A stretch of DNA of 64,000 bases from assembly GCA_014871385.1 (NCBI GenBank), contig CM026421.1, forward strand, positions 26,840,752 to 26,904,751, in the 5' to 3' direction. Below the pieces are notes generated by a model. That model was not told where the DNA came from and did not search any database. It was given only the letters and a program-made list of their open reading frames with translations. Source of the stretch: Ceratodon purpureus (taxonomy: Eukaryota; Streptophyta; Bryopsida; Pseudoditrichales; Ditrichaceae). The translations under genes were made by a program, and so were the position numbers. Position 1 is the first letter of the stretch; every line of letters starts with the position of its first letter. Below are positions 31,769-43,050 of the stretch, one piece after another.

Positions 31769-32793
31769 AAAGGTATGTATAGTAGGGTCCAAGGTAGAAT
31801 GTCGTTTGGGCAATTCCTAGGATGGTGTTCGACATTGCTGCCAACTTTGACACCCTCCTCGGGACTAATCAAATTCTATATTACATTGAAAATTTGGAGA
31901 AAACATCATTTCTATGTTGAGAATATGCATACCAAATTTCAAGTCCAAGGGACTTATGAAACAAAAGTTATCAAAGATTAACCACCATGGGGTAGCTGTG
32001 AGAAAAGTTTCACAACTGCCAAATTTGACACCCTCTCAAGGATTGAGGAATTTTTTTTTAACTATGGAAATTTTAGAGTGAAAATAAATTCATGTTGGTT
32101 ATATGTGTAAAAATATCCAAGTCCAAAAGACCCACACACAAAGTGATATTCCAAATCTACCAATAGGTGTAGTTGTGAGAAACAATTTACAAAGAGGAAA
32201 ATCGTCTCATGTTTTTGACACCCTTCTTAGGGTCGAGAATTTTTTATTTAAAAATGAAATTTTTGGTGTAAAATAATTTTTAATCTGATAATACATGTGA
32301 AAAATTTCATGTTGAAATAAAAAATACTCAACCCTAGGGAGTGTGTCAAAGTTCTAAGACGATTTTCCTCTTTGTTTCTCACAACTACACCTATTGGTAG
32401 ATTTGGAATATCACTTTGTGTGTGGGTCTTTTGGACTTGGATATTTTTACACATATAACCAAAATGAATTTATTTTCACTCTAAAATTTCCATAGGTAAA
32501 AAAAAAATTCCTCAATCCTTGAGAGGGTGTCAAATTTGGCAGTTGTGAAACTTTTCTCACAGCTACCCCATGGTGGTTAATCTTTGATAACTTTTGTTTC
32601 ATAAGTCCCCTGAACTTGAAATTTGGTATGCATATTCTCAACATAGAGATGATGTTTTCTCCAAATTTTCAATGTAATGTAGAATTTGATTAGTCCTATG
32701 GAGGGTGTCAAAGTTGGCAGCAGTGTCGGACACTATCCCAGGAATTGCCCAACGGCATTCTACCTTGGACCCTACTATACAAAGCATAACCTT
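31769..32793. mobile_element. ~1.0-kb foldback element (near-perfect palindrome)
   Basis: The left arm (31769 to ~32280) and right arm (~32281-32793) are reverse complements over about 510 bp each with few mismatches and almost no loop. The outer ends read AAAGGTATGTATAGTAGGG and CCCTACTATACAAAGC...ACCTT. Each arm is itself built of about three diverged direct units of ~180 bp, marked by TTTGACACCC at about 31846, 32024 and 32214. There is no real coding frame; frames seen on one arm are mirrored on the other. A transcript would form a long double-stranded hairpin. I saw no clear target-site duplication. Confidence 0.85.
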
Positions 32794-35700
32794 AGTGTAT
32801 TCCAACTTCCCAAATAAATTGCATTATAATTGCAATTATAAACTAGAAGTCTTAATTAATAGTTCCACCTGACTAAGCCATGTTGCACTCTTCTTTAACT
32901 TCACACCAATATATACCTCACAATTTCTAAAAGCCTCTCATACATTTGTAATAAGCTAGAATTTCTTTCAAAATAAATAAGTCACCCTCATAAGTCCTAA
33001 AACTCTCGCACACATGTTGCAAATTAAAGTTATTCTCAAAGTAAACAAGTAACTAGATGCATATGACAAAAACATTCCTATGGTTTGATTCCTTCATAGA
33101 TGTGTGTAGATATTCACTTGTTTGATATATAGATAGTCTTTGTAAATGAGCAACCTCGTTAGTGCATTCATTTGTGACCCCTGGATGTAAATTAACCTAG
33201 GTCAAATGGTCAGGAATCTTGTTATAAGCCTCGAATAAAATAAACTTTAACCAGGGATGGATTTCACTAATTTATTGCATATCATGCATTAATAAATTCT
33301 TTATGTTATAGCTTGCAAAATTTTACAAGGATTTATTTTGCAAACCCACGTAATTAAAAAGAGTAACTTTTGTCTAGATAAAATCTCATTTCTTAGCCAA
33401 AATATAAATTTTAAGTTAAGCATGGAAGCTGAAGCTTTTCAATTTTCAAAAAAGAAGGGAAAAAAGAAAGGAAAAAAAGAAGAGTTTAAAAACCTTACTA
33501 ACAAAAGTCTTGGTTGATAACAATAATTGATTCAAGTAATATGAAATTTCTGAAGAAGAAAATTGTATGCCTTTCCTTGCACTTTGTTGAAACTGTGTTG
33601 TCCAATATGAAGGAGAAGTGATTGTAGACTGAAGTTTGTATCTAATGTTGGGTTGTGTACTGTGATCAGCATATTACTTGTTATTTATCCAATATTAATG
33701 ATTTCCAGAATTGAAAGGAACTACTTATTGGAAATATTCACAATTCCCTAAAGATATCATAAATTTTTCCCAATACTGTACTAACTTGTGAATTGTGAAT
33801 GCCAGGTTATTTGTTTGTGCAAATTGCAGACTCCGCATAAAATTTAGGACTTTTCTTTCCTTCAACTTAACGTGTTTTCCATGAATTGTGCAGTTTGATT
33901 TGATTCAGGACCCGTACTACACTAAGCTCCAAACTTACTACAGGAAAGGTTATTGTGGTAGTGTGGGACTAAAGATGCCATCACTTAGTTGATGTATGTG
34001 GGAAAGTCTTTTGACATTTGCAGACCAAAATACTTCACTCTTTTACGACTTATGTACATCAATAAGTACATTAGTCAACATGACCAGACCCCAAGTACGT
34101 ATACGGATATTAGGCACAGGTAAAATAAAGGTTTCTTCTCTTCAAAATTTATGATGTACAATGAAATATCCAGATCATTCACATGCTCCCCTTGTATGTT
34201 TGTTATGGTGAACTACCTCCTTTTTGTAAATTAATCCTACCCTACCCGGATGGAGTAAATGCACCATTATTTCATTGCATGATGAAGAACATTCGTCAAC
34301 CATGTTCATTGACATTCATAAAGATTTAGTTGAAAGGTAACTAATAATTAAAATTTGACATATTCTCTGTATGCAAAGTATTCCTTTTGCTATAAAATAC
34401 AAAGCCTTTACACAATTCTCTATGTATGCCCATAGTACGTGTACAAATGGTATAATGGCAAATGGAACGAGTCTGTACAAATTTCCAAACCGGTTTCAAG
34501 TCTTGTAACTTACTAGCCAGGACAGACAAGCCGCGTCCCTGGCAGCATCCTAGATTGTTATTATTCATGTGATAAATTGGACTAGTTGCAGATTAAGTTT
34601 TAACTTTTGGGCCAGCCTCAAAACCACAATGGTGGCCAGATCAATGGTCTGGCATAAGAGCAGACTCAGGATGACGTAGTCCGTGAAATAGTCATTGATT
34701 TGATTATCTTTGAATTGACAATGCATGTGGAAAGGCTTTTAGTGTATGTTCATCTCCTGAGCCAGAGTTGTACTACTGGGTTTGCAGATCAAGTTCGCAT
34801 AGACAATCTGCATACTCTCTTATCAAATTGCAATTTGGTGTAGAGTCCATCATCATGTAAGTTAATCAGGTTGCAAAGAAAGCGGGATATTCTGATAGGC
34901 TGCTTGCAAATCTCTAGTATCTTAGAGGAGTCAGAAGTTGTTATCTAAGCTCAACAGTCTGAACTAGAAGCAATTTTTCATCTATTGGATTCTTCATGTT
35001 TGTGGTTCACAATATAAGCAAGGAGGAAGTCCCAGAAAAATGTACATATTAAGACGTTTCAAATGATCCAAAGAGGTTAATTTATGGACACCAACTGTTG
35101 AGAATTAATTCTTTTGTATTTTTACCTTCAATTCCAATGTACCAGGAGTATCACCTTGATGGAGAAAACATTTAAATAAACATTCAATAACCTTCAAAGT
35201 TCAATTGGGACTATATTTATTATATAATTACATTACTGTTTATACTTTTGTTGCACATAAAACCAAGGCCAAATTAAAATTGCAACGTCCTATTTATGCT
35301 CAAGTACAATCAGCCATAGCCAGGCCTAGTAGTTTTAAAATAATATTTAAATCACTGCACACTTGATCATACATCAATGCAACTCTGAAGTCTGCTAGAG
35401 TGCCACATTAGAAGGAGATTCATAATTTAGTAAAGCTTATTAGATATGATCACAAGTGAAAAAGAAAAAGAGGGCCTAGCAATACAGGCGTGCAGTAATC
35501 TCTGAGAGAGGCTAGTCTAGTTGCAGTATTCTCTTTGAGTGCAAACAGGAGACCTGATGATCATTTCTTCTGCCTCACATGTGTGTATGTGTATATATAC
35601 AACTCCTGTACTAAGCATGAACCTAGAACTGTGAGCATATAAGCATCAAGGATTAGTATGCACATGGACATGATATCATACTAATCCACCAGAGATTAAC

Positions 35701-38700
35701 AGACCCAGTGCAACAATATTTCTAGTTTCTAATAAGATTGTTTTGATCTAGGCATCAGTGCAACTTCAAGTCTTGATCGAGTGGATTACAACTAGAAATT
35801 CTAACTTCAGATACCTAAACAGTACCGTTAGACAATGCCTAGAATTAAGAATCGCTGTTGTTTCGAGATCCTCAGAGTTCACTACTCACTATACACTACT
35901 TTCATGTATCATGGATCAGGTTGCGAGTAGTCATATCTGCTTAAAATTTAAAACCGACCCACATTAGTGGGTAGTGATTCGTTTGTATTTGAGGCCAACT
36001 ACAAGTTGGGAAACCAACTATCTGCATAAAATATATCATGATCAGTAATTTGAAGAATATACATAGTTCCACCAGGATGCGGTGATTCCTCGAATAAGCT
36101 GATTCAGCAATAAGCATGAATTACTTGATGGAATAGCTAGGGAATGTACAGCCAGCTTCCAGAGCCTACCTGCACTATGATTCATTAGCTACCTGCAGAA
36201 TGCGAGTTTGTTGATCTAACCTCATGAAATGGCTAAGCTGACAAAATTTTGCTATCAATTGTATGAGTGAGTTGCAGAGGAGTACGTGAAGCTGCTTCAC
36301 GCAGATTGGCAGCACAATGAGTGATTACTCGATCACGTTCGGACCCGTTTGACCCGAGTCTCTTCCACAGTCAAGACTCAAGATAGTCTCGGCATGAATT
36401 TAATAGGATTCAAGACTGTAGTAGTCTCGCCTTTTTAGGAACCAATGAGCCTCTTTCGTCTTCGGACGTACTCGAGCACATGCGGTAGCTAGAAGCTGCC
36501 GTCTGCAACGGAGTAATGGATTATCGCAAGAATAGTGACTTCCAGTGATCTTTGACGAATCTCGATCCGATTTCGTCGTCACCTGGTCGGGACCAACACG
36601 ATGCATTCATAATAAATTGGAATCCCTCCTGGGCTGAGTCATCTTTCCGTGGGCTGCTTTCAGCTGTGCTGAAGTACCATAGGCTCTGCATCCAAACTGC
36701 AATATTATAGGTGTCCGTTCAAATGCCTAGCTAATACATCTTGAATGACATTCAAAATCATCTGAATTCATCCTCCAAAGATCTGGTCTATCAATATAAC
36801 CATGTAATATTTAGACTCATGATTTTGACCACGAATCAACTCAGAGGTGCATTCAGCTAGCACACTTCAGCTAAATGTTAAGGCCTGATGATTATCCTAA
36901 TGACGGTGCACAATATCTTGTAATATGGTATTTTGGAATTACCATTATATGCTCAAACGAAGCTACTCGAGGGGTCATGAAGGAATCAAACATCATGAAA
37001 GTGCTTATCCTGATTCTGTTCAAGGTGCGGCTTATGAGACGTTGATATAATCGGCTTGTGTAAGGTGATTAATCTTAGTGCACATGTTAGCCAACCAGCT
37101 CGCAAATTAGTGACTCACTAAGAATCCAGTACGGTCCGATTTTGATCTGAATCGATCGCCCTTGGACGAGTCTTCATGCGAGTAGTGCAGCATAACAGTG
37201 CACACTAGACCCAGCAAGTTCATTCACTCCAAGCATAAATTACGCGACGAACTCAGCCCTTCGACGTGCCATCTTCGTTCTGGAGCTCATGCACTCTTGC
37301 AGACCCACCCTACTGACACAGTTGCTGCTGCATTATCAAATCCTGCATAAATCTCAGCATCCTCGACGACAGCGTGACACGCTTCCTTTCAATCATTTCC
37401 CCTCTGCAAACCCTCTTACAAGTACTTCTCCCTCCCCAGGGCTCTTAGTACACAGTAGCAGCTCCCGGCAGGCCAGGCATAAGTAGTTCATCTGCACCCA
37501 CGGTGTCCACAGACTAAATGGCGCTACTCAACCCTCCCAGCTTTCCTCTCCTTCGACCAGCCATAGCCATGCTATGCAGGCATCCAATTGACTTTGCGCT
37601 ACTTTTTTGCAGGCCATGAGTCAGACCCCCCCGCCCCAAAATAAAGAGATTGAGTATTTCCAGTTTTAATAAATTCCACTTTACCACCACCAAGTTGGCC
37701 AGTACATGATCAAAGGCTATGTTGCAATCCTGAGCCTTCCTGACTCTCGCCTGCGTCACCTTACCGCTCTGTATTGAACTGTATGGAAGGACGCTGTAAG
37801 TGAGAGTCTGTACCAGTACAATATCATGACGTGCATCCGGCAGTATGTACTGAGGATTAGTAGTATAGTGAATCATCGCCATATTAGTGTCATTAGTGAG
37901 TGCATATTGGCGATGAATGATGCTGGGGTCATTTATGTGGGTGATAATAGGAGGATCAAAAGAAGGTGGGAAGATCAGAAGAGGACATTGAATGACTGCA
38001 TTTATGGAGCAACGACGAAGATACTCTTGGGAATGGGGTGGAGTAATGGGGGGTATTAAGAGCAGGCAAGCAGGTGTTTGGGTGGGGGCTTTTGAGCCTT
38101 CTCTAGGCTACTGCACCAGTGAGTCAGCTGAGGACTGGATCAGAGGAAAAAACTTTAACGGATTTCTACAGGTTAAAGGTGGGGATTTGTGCTGTCCATT
38201 GGGAAAAAACCATAATTCGGTTAGAGTGCAGATGATTGTCAGTTCAGAGCTGGGTGTCCACTGTTTCTAAACCAACTCATGAGTCCTAACGATTCAAATT
38301 CGGGGGTGAACAGAAGTCGGTTATGGATTCAACCAGCGAAGTGCACAATTCTTGCTGAACTGGGGAAGTTGGAACTGATGGGTGTATGAGGCAGTGCACA
38401 ATCACTGATTACTCAGTACATGCTCTAGTTTTCTTTGATGGCCTGCTTAAATTCGATTAAGAACACAATTAATAACATGTCTCGCGAATACGTTCAGTGC
38501 TCCAATGGCGGGTCAACAGTCACTCGTCATATCACTAGTCTAGCTGATTAGTCCTGACTGCAGTTGCAATTGGCATGCCATCGAAACAGAGCGTTTAGTT
38601 TGAAGTTAAGCTCAGGATTCCCGACGAGGTTTTCTATCGTGCTCCAACTACTGTGGTTGGGAAACAGTACTTCCCAAACAAGCTAATTCTCGCCCCCTAG

Positions 38701-39473
38701 TTGCTAGTGAATGATATATCCACTAGAGTTTAGAAAATGACCAATTGGATATGCAGTGCCCAGTATGGAAAGCATATGTATTCACCAGTGGCCTATGTTA
38801 TATCTTAAAGCACACCACGAAATCAAGTGGCGGCTTGAAGGATGTGCAACTGAACACGTATACATGGATAACGTACTCCATAGCCGGAGCACCTTTCTCG
38901 GCATGGTACTGTAGATTCCCGTAGAAATGTATTGGAAGCCTGTCTATTCTCTCTCTCCTGATGGACTTGATACAAGACAAGAAATGCAGAACAACAAGCC
39001 ACTGAGAGTGTCCGATCGATTGCCGCAAACAGACGAGGCGACAGAAATTCACATGAAGGGCTTCGAACTAAAACTTTAAAACACTGGAGTTTTCAACGAA
39101 CTAGAGTAAACGTCGTCTTGAAGAAGTTGAAGCTGATTAGTACAATAGTTGAAGCAGTGAAGTTTTCAGCCCGAATTTCCGAGATGAAAGTAAGACCAGA
39201 CGGAAGTATACAAAAACTTCCGTACAGGAGGTGAGAAAAATAAAAGTGTATTAACAAGTCCGAACAGGGAGAACAAGGGGAAAAATTGAACAGTTCAGGA
39301 AGCTGGAACGTCCACAGAGATATACACTTCCTCTACTCTATCAATTGAAGCCTACATGAGGGTTGAGCGCACACATGCACTGAACTTCTGAATAGCAGCT
39401 CTCAACATCCTCACAAAAGTTTCTAATGGAAAGTATGCATGAATTCCTACTCATAATTCATCCCTAGCCTAGC
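32794..39473. other. Long gene-poor region
   Basis: About 6.7 kb with only short, unconvincing frames. The right-hand part (about 36.2-39.4 kb) is less AT-rich and includes the 3' flank of the minus-strand MYB gene. No repeat with clear ends was found. Confidence 0.5.
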
Positions 39474-41746
39474 CTACTCCTGGAAATCCCACAGCACCAT
39501 CCGGGGGCTAGGCACCTCATACTCATGAAGCCTCATCCCAGAGGGCGTCCCAGACAAAGAAGTGTTAAAACTCGTCAGGTTCACTGTATTATTGGGGCTA
39601 ATGGAGCTGGAGTACTGGCCAGAAGCAGCGTACCCTGACAACGCATGCTGGGTGGTGATGTCCTGAATGGACCCAGTGGGGCCTGCGCCGTTCGACTGCA
39701 ACGAAGTGTTCAATGGCCCACTGAAGCTCCTGTAGCCGAATGCAGCATTCTCCGGCAGGCCTCCCTGCTGATTGAAACCAAGGTTGATCCTGATATCCAC
39801 CTTGCTCGCCCCTGAACTCGCCTGCTGCCTCGCAACCTCCGCCCCAGATCCCAAGAACCCGACCTCGGAATTGCCCTGCTGCTGGTTCTGGACCTCGCTG
39901 CCGAACCGACTGAGCGGCAACTGCACCCCGCTGTTGAGGGCAAATTCATGGTGGTCTTGCACTGGAAGTGCAGTTCTGGAGGCCAACCAACGTGTGTAAT
40001 CCGTCCTTTGTTGGACCATAGGGCGAGCAGGGCCAACCATCTGCCGACTAGCCCTGTTGGTCATGGGTGCGTTAGAGTTGCCGCGATTGAAATTGAAGAA
40101 CTCTGACCCAACCGGGGTCATGGATGTGGAGTTAGGCTCCCCATCTTGGAACGATGCAAGAGGGTTGGCAGACTCGCTGAAGCTGTTCATCTGGGCGGAG
40201 GAGAGGTATGCAATTCGGCCGCATGAGCTTTCTACTACGGTACCGGAGAGGCGGGGGTGAATGTTGTCGATGGTTTGGTGATCCGCGGTGGTTGGAGCGG
40301 GCTGGTATGATCTGTGATGGTTGGAGTGGACATCCAGGTCAGCAGGTGGGCTGTTGGAGCGCCGGGAGAGGGCCTCCTCGGTGCTGGAGCTCTCGTCCAT
40401 GCTGTGCGAGCTGGAGTTGTTCGAGCTTTTCTGACCCCTAGTGTCGTGGCCTGTGTGGTTTAGCTCTGGAATAGTCGACACGTGATCGTGGACAGGGTTA
40501 AGAGAGTACTGGTTCATGAATTGGGACACAAGGGTGGGATTGTTCTTGCTGCACTCCCGGACGGCTTTGCTTACCAGGTTGTCCCGGAAGCACCTCCGTG
40601 CTGCCTCTTCTGCCACCTTCAGAACAGCAATAATGCAACAGAAACTGTCAGATTATATGTCATTTGAAAGTGACCGAGCTTGAGAAGATGACAAATCATA
40701 GTGAGTTTAACATAGGGACGTTGCAGGATAGACTAGTGTACCTGATTTCCTGCAGAGGATTGAGCCATTGTTCCAGCAAGATCCCTGAGCAAGTCTGCGA
40801 TGGGCTTGTGTGTGACGGGATCAATGCCCATATCGCAGAGCTTCTTCTTCAGCCGTGTGTTCCAGTGATTCTTGATATCATTGTCAGTCCTGCCCGGCAT
40901 CTGTGCGGCGATGAGGGACCATCTGTCAAAGTGCAGGACTACGACTTAGTCCCTCTCATTATACACTGCCCAGTGGTCCTCAAGGTTTGTATAGCATCAG
41001 AAGGGAAACAACATTACCATTCAAATGATGTAATCCTTGGACCTTAAAGGTTCATCATCAGTTATACTAAACCTAATTCTGGAAGTCGGAGAAAATCCAG
41101 CTCAATTACCTGCTGCCATGAGCTGCATGCAACTTTACTATGAGATCCTCCTCATCCGGGGTGAAACTACCGTGTCGGATATCAGGTCGCAAATAGTTTG
41201 TCCACCGCAGCCGGCAACTCTTCCCACACCTCTGCAGACCTGCATGAGCGCAGACAGATTAACCTTAATAAACTTTGAACTCACAGTAAGATCCGATGCG
41301 CCTAGAACACTCACACTTCGGTAATTCCATGATTGGATATCTAGTGGCAAGGGGTTTCTAACAAAAACAAAACATGGCTAGTTTGAGTTCTCAAACTCAT
41401 GACTTCCATACGACTTATCAATCGGACCAACACTGAAAGTTCTAATTGCATCAAGTGACACAGAAAGAGCAATGCTCAGAGTATGGAAACCCCGCTACTG
41501 GAGATATCATATGAGTTCAGTAGCAATGGTACCTAAACCACCTACTGCGCCCAAATCGATCAAATTAGAAGAGGAACATGGATGATGGTACCGACTTCCT
41601 AGCCCTTGAACAATACCTGCTTTCTTTCCAACGCTACGCCAGTGACCAGTCCCGTATGTTTCCACATACTTGCGAAGCTTCTCATCCTCCTCCGCAGCCC
41701 AGGCCCCTTTCCGAACGTCTTCGTTCGACTTGGATAGTCTCGTCAT
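39474..41746 (-). CDS. R2R3-MYB transcription factor
   Basis: Four exons on the minus strand: 41746-41617, 41239-41110, 40922-40742 and 40616-39474. GT-AG borders and matching phases give 527 residues. The R2 repeat has W16, W36 and W56 (GAWAAEEDE...[24 protein letters not shown]). R3 has F69 in place of the first Trp, as is usual in plants, then W88 and W107 ([29 protein letters not shown]). [14 protein letters not shown] follows. This combination recalls the MYB80 or MYB35 (tapetum) groups, but subgroup placement needs a tree. The bHLH-binding signature in R3 is not present. The long tail (~380 residues) is Ser/Asn/Gln-rich and low in structure, ending in RMVLWDFQE, a possible activation motif. 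The start ATG follows an in-frame TTG and lies below a GA-rich leader. Nuclear DNA-binding regulator by family. Confidence 0.93.
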
Positions 41747-41761
41747 CTTCCTCAACGTGTG

Positions 41762-41850
41762 TTACAACTCTCACACACACAGTCTCTCTCTTTCTCTCTC
41801 TGAGTTAATCTTAGAGTCTCCTTTCTCTCTCCCTCCCTCTCGCGCGCGCA
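41762..41850 (-). promoter_or_regulatory. GA-rich leader/promoter tract of the MYB gene
   Basis: On the plus strand this is CT-rich with CTCTCTCTTTCTCTCTCTC and a CGCGCGCG run at about 41842-41849; on the coding strand it is a GAGA-type tract just upstream of the start codon. Such tracts are common in plant leaders and core promoters. Confidence 0.5.
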
Positions 41851-41939
41851 CTTCACGACACACCTTGAAGCAAGAAGTATATCCTAATTCGTGTCTGCGC
41901 AGACGAGATGCTAGATTCTGCACCTTACTAAGTCGGAGA

Positions 41940-42562
41940 GGATGTAACTCTCCAGTCTTCCCAATACTCTCTCTTAAAGCCCAGAAGACGTGGTCTAGTA
42001 ATGAATATCCTTCAACTGATCAGTGGATCAGAACTCTCCTTGAATACTTCAACTTATCTACCGCAACAGGAGAACGAACATAAGTGGCAACTAGTCACAG
42101 AGAAACCTCTGGCGGCGTCGGGGGCGGCGCCAAACTAACTACAGCCTGCCTTGTGTAACGAACTTCGGCAGGACCTCCCTAAAGACCGGCAGCAGAAGTG
42201 GTGCACTTTCGGCAACTCAGAGACTCCATACACGACTAAGCAGTACTGGGCCAGCGAAACCGTGGAACCGTGTTAAGGAGCACGGGGCAACTTGGCTCTA
42301 CTAGACATTCAGCAAGCCGACGGCAGACTCCATGGTGGTTCAGTACTACTTCAAGGCTACGTCCAAGATGCCTTGCCGCCTTGAAGCACGATATATCCCA
42401 GAAAGTCCGGTGCCGGGATACCTACAGTGGAACTATGTTAGAGCCCAGCTACCAGAGGCAGGTACCCTTGGCTATGAGCCGGAGTCTGAGCCAGAGGAAG
42501 ACCCGAAGCACCGGAAGAGCGTCACTCGCGCTGTGAATTCGGTACCAAGTGTTGAGTGTTGA
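41940..42562 (+). pseudogene. Decayed coding-like stretch upstream of the MYB gene
   Basis: Codon-like composition runs on the plus strand in more than one frame. It includes SSNEYPSTDQWIRTLLEYF (ending about 42083), LCNELRQDLPKDRQQKW, and at 42311-42562 a frame with MVVQYYFKATSKMPCRLEAR and ending PEEDPKHRKSVTRAVN. I do not recognise the family. The pieces look like one broken gene or element of unknown origin and not a working gene. It occupies the space where the MYB promoter should be. Confidence 0.35.
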
Positions 42563-42894
42563 CGTGTTTGTATTGGACTGAAACATTCAGTCTCACCTGA
42601 TGACGAACATGAGGAAGATTAAAAGAAAGGAACTCTAGCCTGAAGCTTTATAAGCTGAAAGGGGAGTGATGCCTCCGACAGCTTTGAGGACTGGCTCCCT
42701 CTAGACTCTCTTCCCAGCTTCTCCTTGCCGTGCTTGAAGGATATCTGGCGCCGTTTGACTTGCCCCCTGCAGGAGCAGTGTTCTCTCATGAATCCTCACC
42801 TCTCCGACACCACGGCCATCATGTTGTCATTGCTGCTCACTCTGTTGGGTGTGCCTCGCTCCCCGAGATGACGCCCATCGCCACGTGACCCTTC

Positions 42895-42945
42895 CTTCCC
42901 CCCGTCCTGGCCCCGCCCCGGCCCCGGCCCCGCCCAGGCTCATCA
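42895..42945. repeat. GGCCCC-type GC-rich tract
   Basis: CTGGCCCCGCCCCGGCCCCGG and neighbours form a short repeat of CCCCGG units in otherwise AT-rich DNA, followed by an A-rich run (about 42966-43050). Confidence 0.7.
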
Positions 42946-43050
42946 ATACTCCCCAACCTCTCCCTGAAAAAAAATCCCTCAAAACCATCTTATTGCCCAA
43001 GGGACAAAAGAGAAAAAAGAAAAAAGAGGAAAAACAAATAAAGGAGAAAT

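Noticed and set aside
31760-32644. Short frames on both strands within the palindrome
   Set aside because: They are mirror images produced by the inverted repeat and do not encode a recognisable protein.
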